DNA of 6,227 nucleotides from Chloroflexota bacterium (GTDB lineage: Bacteria; Chloroflexota; UBA4733): positions 1-6,227 of the forward strand of contig JAICXR010000219.1 in assembly GCA_025980355.1 (NCBI GenBank). The letters are read 5' to 3'. The notes below the pieces were generated by a model. The model made no database searches, was not told the origin of the DNA, and worked only from the letters and a program-made list of their open reading frames with translations. Position numbers and translations under genes: made by a program. Below are positions 5,438-6,227 of the stretch, one piece after another. How positions within the stretch are numbered: the first letter of the stretch is position 1; the number at the start of each line of letters is the position of its first letter.

Positions 5438-6227
5438 CTACCCGCCTAGCCCTGCGTAGTTCGCCTCGATGATGCGCAGGGCCTCGCTTGGGTCCTCCGC
5501 CGGCGAGCGGACCTCGTAGAGGAAGGGCCCCGCATAGCCGGTCACGCGCAAGGCGCCGAGGTAGGCGGGCCAATCAACCACGCCGCCGGCGCTGCCCGGC
5601 AGCCAGTGGCGTTCGTCGAGGCCGTCGTTGTCGGAGCAGTGCGTGGTGATGAGCCGGTCGCCCAGCCGGCGGATGGCCGCCGCGATATCCCGCTCCCGTA
5701 GATTGAGGTGATTGATGTCGATGCAGACGCCGACCACCGCCGGATCGAGGCCATCGATCAGCATCAGCAGTTCGTCCGCCATGTTCGCCAGGCAGGTGCG
5801 GGGCAGGCATTCCACGGCCAGCCGGATGCCGGTGGACGCTGCGGTCCGGGCTAGGGGTGCGAGGCTGCGCCGGCACGCGTCGATCCGCGCCGCGCGTTCC
5901 TCGTCCTTGATCGGCTCGTAGCTGGGATGCAGCACCGCGATGGCGGCCCCCGTCTCCGCCGCGACGCCGAGGTTGCGCTCGTTCTGGCGGAGCGCCTCCC
6001 GGCGGGCCGCTTCCTCGGTCTGGGAGATGTCCACGGCGCGACCGAAGGGGAGGTGGACGCTACGGGCGGTGATGTGCGCTTGCCGGAGACGCTCCATGAG
6101 GCCGCGCCGATAGTCCGGATCGTCCAGAGGGCAGTTCGGCGCCCGCATCACCACTTCGATGATGTCGATGGTGGAGGAGGCAAGCGCCTCCACCGCGGCC
6201 GCATCCGGCCCCTTGGCGAGGACGGAC
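5438..6227 (-). CDS. Second sugar phosphate isomerase/epimerase (TIM barrel), N-terminus beyond window edge
   Basis: 262 residues are visible and the frame is still open at the right edge, so the first roughly 10-30 residues are missing. A GTG at 6193 is in frame but is probably internal, because coding-like sequence continues upstream of it. The xylose isomerase-like TIM barrel is clear, and its metal site looks complete: Glu in AVECLP (codon 5812-5810), Asp and His in CIDINHLN (5719-5717 and 5710-5708), His in TTHCSDNDG (5641-5639) and Glu in LYEVRS (5515-5513). The ERHWLPGSAGGVVDWPAYL segment is typical of the family. It converges on the other isomerase gene across a stem-loop. The two proteins are only distantly similar, so they probably do different steps rather than being a recent duplication. 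Substrate unknown. Confidence 0.87.
   Translation of the reverse strand, partial: SVLAKGPDAAAVEALASSTIDIIEVVMRAPNCPLDDPDYRRGLMERLRQAHITARSVHLPFGRAVDISQTEEAARREALRQNERNLGVAAETGAAIAVLHPSYEPIKDEERAARIDACRRSLAPLARTAASTGIRLAVECLPRTCLANMADELLMLIDGLDPAVVGVCIDINHLNLRERDIAAAIRRLGDRLITTHCSDNDGLDERHWLPGSAGGVVDWPAYLGALRVTGYAGPFLYEVRSPAEDPSEALRIIEANYAGLGG

Overview
This is a GC-rich bacterial window (about two thirds G+C by eye) that looks like ordinary chromosome. It carries a small carbohydrate-uptake and catabolism locus. The substrate-binding lipoprotein has a twin-arginine-like signal, a lipobox and a long Thr/Ser-rich linker. Together with GTG starts, a ROK repressor and several COG1082-type isomerases, this resembles Chloroflexota (Thermomicrobia/Sphaerobacter-like) genomes. 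That assignment is an inference from style, not from a marker gene. No RNA gene, insertion sequence, CRISPR array or phage gene was seen.

Layout. Positions 1-532 (minus strand) hold the N-terminal 177 residues of a neutral/alkaline ceramidase-fold protein that runs off the left edge. It starts at a GTG and has its own predicted promoter (600-628) and palindromic operator candidates. Positions 732-1727 (minus) encode a D-2-hydroxyacid dehydrogenase, and 1731-3188 (minus) a family 1 extracellular solute-binding lipoprotein. These two are only 3 nt apart and look translationally coupled. After a 114-bp divergent promoter region (3189-3302), a ROK-family transcriptional regulator (3303-4529, plus) probably starts at a GTG on a leaderless mRNA. 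It is followed by a sugar phosphate isomerase/epimerase (4586-5374, plus). A perfect 12-bp stem-loop (5381-5412) separates this gene from a convergent second isomerase/epimerase (5438-6227, minus), whose N-terminus lies beyond the right edge.

How the genes may work together (inference). The ROK protein has lost the kinase active-site residues but keeps the DNA-binding domain and zinc motif. It probably senses a sugar or sugar derivative and controls the divergent uptake/dehydrogenase operon as well as itself. The lipoprotein captures the sugar, and the dehydrogenase and the two TIM-barrel isomerases would process it or a derived acid. No ABC permease or ATPase is present in the window, so the binding protein must use transport subunits encoded elsewhere. 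The substrate cannot be named from sequence alone.
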